Translations under genes and position numbers: made by a program
The notes under the pieces: generated by a model
Told to the model about the DNA's origin: nothing
Database searches by the model: none
What the model saw: the letters and a program-made list of their open reading frames with translations, nothing else
In this document: positions 57,902 through 64,000 of the stretch, piece by piece
How the letters are laid out: each line of letters opens with the position of its first letter
How positions within the stretch are numbered: position 1 is the stretch's first letter
Assembly: GCA_947579605.1 (NCBI GenBank)
Contig: OX388311.1
Span: 31,002,951 to 31,066,950, forward strand
From: Athripsodes cinereus
Taxonomy: Eukaryota; Arthropoda; Insecta; Trichoptera; Leptoceridae
Direction of reading: 5' to 3'
DNA length: 64,000 bases

Positions 57902-60900
57902 TTATTTGTTTGAATTATAATTTTTATTTTCTTTGGCTTCATTGTGATTTTTAACTGTACTGTTATTGTTAATTCTTCCTTCTTTTGATGTTTTCTGATC
58001 AACATCTCGTATTATTTTGGAACATATTGTTTTGTTTGATTTCTCCATTATCTCTGCTGACCACTTGTCTACTATGATGTTGTATATTTTTATGCTTGGT
58101 ATCTCAACACAGCATGCTAATGGAATTGATAAAAAGAGTGTCACCATTATTAGTCCTGAAGCATTCACAACCTGAAAAAAAAATAAGAATCAAAATTAAC
58201 TAAGGGTGACTAGGTGCAAAAGTTACTAACAGAAGTGGAGCTTTTTGGATGAGGAGGACACTAGCTGCGACTGCGGGGAGGTACAGAGTGATTCTCACTT
58301 ATTGCAATACTCGCTGATGTCGAGTGCATGTAATGAGAAAGACCTAATGATGGCAAATGACATAGCGATATAATACGTCGCTGCATACTGGAAATGGCAA
58401 GGTCTAAAGTCCGGACCCGAAGTGTAAGTAACTTATTTTTTGCAATTACATACTCATAAAACGATTTTCTTTTACACAGATAAGCGGTAAGTAGAATAAA
58501 TAAAAAACGGTGTCATAATTATGCGAAATTATTGTACGAAGAGTTTTTCACACTTGTCACTCTAAAGGGATCTGCGACTGGTTTCGACAGGTTAGTATCA
58601 TGTCGAAAGCTTTTTTTTTCAATAATCAGTTTTCAGCCTGCTCGTGTCGTTCGCTCGTTAAGGGGCCCCTTTAGCAAAAACGATAAAACATTCAATTTTC
58701 AACAAGTTTGGTACACAAAATCTCAGAATTTGTTGACCCTACGAACATTTTGATTTGATAAAATATGAAAACAAGTATTTATTACCAATATCAAACTTTA
58801 ACTTTAAAAAAAAAACAACTCGATTTTAGCTTCATAGTATTCGTTTATAAAAAAGCATATTTCTAAAAATCGAATTCGGGGGTGTGTTTGGTACATAAAT
58901 GCACGAGAATCCTAAAAAATTTCATATATTTATTTTTATATTGAGAATATTTAGATAGTTATTACAATTATAGAACAAAAAAAAATCTATTTTTTTTTTC
59001 GTTTTTTTCATGGATATTGACCGACTTAAAAACATTTTTTTTTGATAAATTTCTCATATTTTGAAACCAAAAATCACCGCATGAACGCAATTTTTTGTGC
59101 ACTAAAAAAAGTTTGCTAAAATCTATAGTAGGTATTTATTTGCTTGATAGGATGAATAAAAAAAAAATATTTTACAAATAATTTGTGTTTTGATATAACA
59201 AAGAGTACCTAAATAAATCTCGTCAGTCTGCAATTTATTTATTTTTTATTAAAAAACTAATATTGGTAACAAATATTTGATTTTTTATTTTATCAAATCA
59301 ATATATTCGCAAGGGTCAACAAGTTTAGGCAGTTTTTCTATCAAATTTGTTGGAAATAGAAAATTTTACCGTTTTTGCTAAACGGGGCCCTTAATGGTGG
59401 ACGTTCCACCGATACGGTGGTAGCGAAAAGCTCATGTAATATGATAATTTTATACATAGTTACTCTAAAACAATATCAGTTATTTTGTTGAATTAGTAGG
59501 GATTTTTTTCTTTTTCGATCTTCTATCTCGACTTATTGGTTATTTAATCTTCTACTTAAGCCAACATACATACCGTACTGAAGGTTTCAAATCGCAAACT
59601 CTTGTCACTTAGCGCCCCCATTGTATATGAGATCAATGGATTGATCAAATAGGCACAATAAGATAATCTGGAGATTGGGATCCAGATCTTTGCTGATAAT
59701 AGATCATTCAAAACACCTAGATAAAAGAAAAGATTAATACAAAAAGATCAATCTTTTTAGATATATAATGATTTAATCTTTGAGTAGCTCGGTTAGACTC
59801 ATGGGATTATTTTGGTGCTTTTTGGGTTTTTTTCCGGGTGCTTTGGGCAAAGATATACTAGATATGCAATTCAAAGAAAAAATCTGTCGTGAAACCGATA
59901 CAGCCGATGCAGCCAGTTTTAAACTAGCGTCCGTTGAGACGGTTTGTGAGACAGCGCATAACCATTATCATCTCAATGATATGGAGTGAGACAGCATGCG
60001 TTAAGTTGGAACACGAATATTCCGCAATAATGTACTGAATTGCAAGTCTAGTATGTCTATGGCTTTGGGGTGTTAGGTTGTCCTGGACCTGCGGCTGACT
60101 CAAAGTCGAACTACGTAATTACGCCTGTAATAGGGCACATCTTTGTTTTTAATTTCGTTTTTTGTTGTTTTGCTATATGTATTTGATGTACCTGCTGGTG
60201 TATATTTGTTTTAATAAATAAAATAAAATAATAAGATCAATACTTAGAACTTTCAAAAAATATACATACAAAGACAGGAGTGAAAGAAACATCCAACACC
60301 CGTGCCCAATATTGATTCTGGGGTCTTTATGTTAATAATTTCTCACCTCCGTTTCCTGTGACGCAAGCCAAGATGATCCACCCCACGCAAGCAGCCCAAA
60401 TATATCTACTGAGAGAAGTATGTAAAATGCTCCAAGTCAAAGACATGCCTCTGTCTTTGAAGCCGAACTCCAGATATGTCATTATCGATAGTACAGTTAT
60501 CCAAATAACGGACTTATTAACCTGAAAGCAAATTGTTATAATATTATTTGTCAATATGCAATTTACTGAAAAGAAAGTGAAGATTTAAAAAAGTTAAGAA
60601 AATTGGCTACAAAGATAATGGACATCCAGTATCTTTAAAAATATATCTTCGAACAAAAAAGAGGACTAAGACATCCCCAAAAATGTGGATTGATGATATT
60701 ATCTGTTTCGTTGACAGAAAGTAAGCAAAAGTTTCGAAAGTTTTGATTGAAGAAATATGAAGAAAGAGGAAAAAAAGATAATTTAAAGCAGTAAACAATT
60801 TCAAAGTTCTATAATTGTATACCTTACTTAACACCAGTCGTTTGTCCATTTGGACATATAAATATCCATACATTGTCCCGATAATATACGAACCAATTCT

Positions 60901-62857
60901 CATCCATGGTGGATAGTAGAAAATCTCAATATATCTATAGAAATTCACAGAACTGAAAAATTTATGAGTAGGTAAAAACTAAATGAAATCTAAAAACTTT
61001 ACACAGAATGACTAATTATCAATATAAAACAACCACTCACTATGATCTGTAATTCATGGCATATGTTGTATAACCAAGGCCAATGATAGATGCAATAAAT
61101 ATAGTCAATAATATCACGAAAGCCAATTTTAAGTACCTGAAAAAAAAACAAGAATGAGACCACAATCAACAGAAGAAAGCATTTTGAAAAAAAACATCCG
61201 GTATACCCCAAGGGGTTGCCCCGTGTCCACTTTGAAAATATTTGGTACACCTCAAGGTACTATGTCCGGTCCATTTTGAAAATCACTGACTATGATTTAA
61301 GAATGTTTTACGTATTCAGACTTTTGTAATAAAGTTAATCTTCAAAACCTTCTTTTTTTTGTTTTTTTTTTAATTATCTATTCTTAAGGGACACAAACAG
61401 TTTAACTTAACAATTTTTTTTTTAAAGATATATCTGGGTTTTGTTTGTTATAAACCCAAATACAACCTTATACACCTTTCACAGTAAGCTACTAACAGTC
61501 ATATTTCTCCAGAAAACAAACCAATCAATGTCCCGCAAATTACCGAAGCTTACGTTGCTAGTAAACAGTTATAACACTAATAATAAAGAAATTACTCACT
61601 TCTTTGACAAGTGAAAACAAAATGTAACTATGACGAAGAATTGCATCTCCAAAGCCAAATAGTGTGTCCAGTACATACACATATTCCTTCCTGGAAAAAT
61701 GTTATTGATGTACAGCATATTGGTCCACCAATATTGCCTGCATACAATGTCATTTCTTTCGTTAATCCACAAAGAGTCAATACTGTGATTGTATGATGTC
61801 AAGACTATTGTAAATAACATGATTACAACATATGATGGAGTTAACCTAAAAAAATGTAAAGTATTAATTTTGAAATGCAAAAATTATATTTTGAGGTATC
61901 AACTAAGTCTAGTGAAAAAGTTTTTTTTCAGCAATCATATGGATGTACAGTGTGGACTTCCTCATGGATCCATAATTAGTCTTGGTGTTTACAAATTCAT
62001 AAAAACAAAATGTATACTTATGCTTCCAGCCAAAGAATACAATTTATATTTTCGCTATATTTTTTGTTGTACGATAAAAGCTAATAAAGCCTTTGGCAAT
62101 ATATTCTTAGCTAACCTAGCCGTTAAGGACACTTTTAATCAAAAATCAAGGATCAACTCATTCTCTACTGATGACATACACCTGATGTGCCCATCTGAAA
62201 ACTTATCCCATTTTCAGAACACAACCGGTGTGTTAGTTTCAGTTTTTAACTGTGTACGATTAAGCATTTAAGCACTTCCAATCATATAATTTTGTAAAAA
62301 TTAATCGCCATCACACATGGATCTATTATGAAATATTTGAGTTTGCGGAAAAATCTGTATGAAGAGCCAGCTAATTTGATTCAAAAACTCTTCATACCAA
62401 ACACTTAAGCGTTTTTAGTGAATACATAATATTTGTGATTTACCTTACAAGTCTTTTGCAAATACCATCCAGATATGACATCAGCAAATTAAATAAATCG
62501 TTTTTCTCAATAGTCTTTGATTTGTAAAAGCTGTACGCCATCAAAAATCCACTGAAAGTAAAACACGAAATTATAAGTGTCAAATTAATTCATGGATTAT
62601 AGGGGTGGGTTCATTTAACTTTACAAGCGTGTTGAATATTTGCATTACAACTTCATTAAATATTTTATTTAAGATTTATGTTTTTAATATAATTGACTTA
62701 CCTCATACAAAAGAAAGCATCTGTCGAGAACGATGAATTTAGAAATATTTGATTCATGTAAGTGTTCACTGAATCAAAAGCGAACACTTTATTATCATAA
62801 AAATCTATCAGGAATAAAAAACTGTGACTGACAATAACAAACAATGTTGTATAAGCT
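57902..62857 (-). CDS. NRF-6-like acyltransferase-3 membrane protein (5' exons outside window)
   Basis: Eight exons, 62857-62702, 62551-62444, 61845-61600, 61136-61041, 60952-60823, 60521-60347, 59716-59574 and 58171-57902, give 441 codons to a TAA. Phases agree at every junction, and the first exon starts mid-codon, so coding continues rightward beyond 64000 or into sequence I could not assign. Family marks are FSTDAFFCMRSGFLMAYSFYK, QYWWTNMLYINN, YLALEMQFF, and the C-terminal RLSYCAYLINP block. Many hydrophobic segments indicate a polytopic membrane protein. Homologues are called nose resistant to fluoxetine in worms; the domain resembles acyltransferase 3, but substrates are mostly unknown. 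Unusually, the C-terminal tail after the last helix is polar and Asn/Lys-rich. The N-terminal NRF domain and first helices are not visible. Confidence 0.9.
58240..58430 (+). mobile_element. LINE 3' terminus with zinc-like motif
   Basis: Plus reading SCDCGEVQSDSHLLQYS, then a stop and AAYWKWQGL, resembles the C-x-C...H end of some non-LTR elements. It lies in the last intron of the NRF-6-like gene, antisense. Confidence 0.5.
58662..59390. mobile_element. TTAA-flanked element, 729 bp (piggyBac-like MITE)
   Basis: GGGGCCCCTTTAGCAAAAAC at the left and GTTTTTGCTAAACGGGGCCC at the right, flanked by TTAA at 58658-58661 and 59391-59394. Inner inverted blocks include TCAACAAGTTT. No ORF of transposase size. 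Confidence 0.8.
61405..61495 (-). repeat. SINE-B tail
   Basis: AAGATATATCTGGGTTTTG, AAACCCAAATACAACC, CACCTTTCACAGTAAGC. Confidence 0.6.
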
Positions 62858-63640
62858 CTGAAAATAATAACAAAAAAACTTGAAATATAAGTAAGGTCAA
62901 TAAACAAGATTTCTAAAAAAATATGAGACGTCTAAACTTTTTTGACAAATTTAAAAGAGTTGCAAAAAAATTTATAAACACCACAACAATATTAATGTAT
63001 TCATAATGTGTTTGGTACATTCTTGGGGGCTATGTTACGTAATACAGTAATACCTAGTTAATTAAAAAAAAGTTTTTTACACCATATTTACTTCTTTGTC
63101 TTAAATATAATATTTTTATCACTGATTTTCTTTATTTGTTTTCTTATTTATTTAAATCACTGATTTTCTACAATACTTATATGTATAAAAACTATTTCCT
63201 CTCATACCAGTGGCTCAACTACTGACTGTAGAAATTGCAAAAAAATATCATTGCACTATCTAATACGAGTACATTTATAAAATTATCGTGTCACGGTGTT
63301 TGTTATCATACTCCTCCGAAACGGATGGACCGATTTTGATGAAATTTTGTGTAATTATCGGGTAGGTCTGAGAATCGACCAACATCTATTTTTCATACCC
63401 CTAAAAGTTAAGGGTGATCCACCCCAATTTTTTTAAAATATTTTTTGGACAATTTTTTTTTATGATGAGGCATTAAAAAATACACACAGCCCTAAATTTT
63501 CACTCTCCTACCATCAACCCCTATTTTTTAATAGCGATATAAGTATTATATGGCAAATGTGTATGGCAAAATGTATATGGAAAAGCAACGTTTGCCGGGT
63601 CAGCTAGTAATATTATAATATTAATTTGTCCACTATACAA
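62858..63640. repeat. NRF gene intron or 5' flank with a dispersed-repeat tag
   Basis: AT-rich to about 63290. From there CTCCTCCGAAACGGATGG, ACCGATTTTGATGAAATTTT and, near 63590, TTGCCGGGTCAGCTAGTAAT look like the two ends of a common non-coding insect repeat. I cannot name its family. Confidence 0.45.
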
Positions 63641-63641
63641 T

Positions 63642-64000
63642 CATCATCTCTAGCCATCTCTCCACTGCTGGATGTAGGCCTCTTCCATATTCCTCCATCT
63701 TTTTCTCTCCTGCGCGACTGCTGTCCACCTCCTACCCGCGACATGAACGATATCGTCAACCCATCTTTTCTGCGGTCGACCCACTCCCCTTTTTTGATCC
63801 CACGGTCTCCAGTTCACGATTCTAGGTGTCCATCTTTCAGTTCCCTGTCTAGCCACATGACCCGCCCACTGCCATTTCATTTTTGTGACACGGTCCACCA
63901 CATCGGCAACTTTTGTTCGGCGTCTGATTTCCACAATTGGTACTCTGTCTCTAAGACTTATGCCTAGCATTTGCCTTTCCATAAATCTTTGTGCACATCT
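63642..64000 (-). mobile_element. RTE-like LINE 3' end (third lineage), continues past the window
   Basis: Minus frame from 63982 to 63650: MKWQWAGHVARQG, WRPWDQKRGVGRPQKRWVDD, RWRNMEEAYIQQW. The tail has ATC units at 63642-63650. The catalytic part, if present, lies right of the window. Confidence 0.8.

Noticed and set aside
59788..59989. Short plus-strand ORF beginning like a signal peptide
   Set aside because: Lies antisense in an NRF-6-like intron, no splice or homology support; a hydrophobic start is common by chance.
61789..62271. 160-codon plus-strand ORF
   Set aside because: Overlaps an NRF-6-like exon and its intron in antisense; the exon on the minus strand has splice sites and homology.

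Overview
This is a gene-poor, AT-rich, intron- and transposon-rich nuclear segment of an arthropod, almost certainly an insect. The two strongest clues are an intact Shark kinase (SH2-ankyrin-SH2-tyrosine kinase) and a nose-resistant-to-fluoxetine type acyltransferase, a family much expanded in insects. The repeat landscape (RTE and RNase H-bearing LINEs, tRNA-derived SINEs, many small inverted-repeat elements) would fit Lepidoptera or a relative, but I cannot prove the order from sequence alone.

Four spliced protein genes can be reconstructed, with splice phases that agree at every junction. (1) UBE3C-type HECT ubiquitin ligase, minus strand, 17 exons from 16198 down to 752. The start is present. 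The last exon(s), which should carry the catalytic cysteine, lie left of the window. (2) A leucine-rich-repeat single-pass membrane protein, plus strand, three exons 17326-25633, complete (476 codons). It is divergent from UBE3C across about 1.1 kb. (3) Shark tyrosine kinase, minus strand, 12 coding exons 47661-35704, complete (849 codons), with one GC-AG intron. (4) The 3' part of an NRF-6-like multi-pass acyltransferase, minus strand, eight exons 62857-57902. Its 5' exons lie right of the window.

Everything else is repeat or featureless AT-rich sequence. The left edge is a near-perfect 53-bp satellite inside the last visible UBE3C intron. At least ten 5'-truncated copies of one RTE-type LINE (here RTE-A, tail TATAG repeats) are scattered through the window. 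About twenty copies of a SINE-like repeat (SINE-A) share its 3' end almost exactly. A second RTE family (RTE-B) and two singletons, two RNase H LINE lineages, CR1/Jockey-like 3' ends, two tRNA-like SINE families, and hAT-, pogo-, Harbinger- and piggyBac-like short elements are also present. Several insertions keep target-site duplications or can be compared with an empty copy, so their nesting order can be read directly. No CRISPR array, rRNA or intact tRNA gene was seen.

The four genes do not form a pathway. Shark and the LRR protein are both predicted signalling components (phosphotyrosine relay; WW-domain ligand), but linking them would be speculation.
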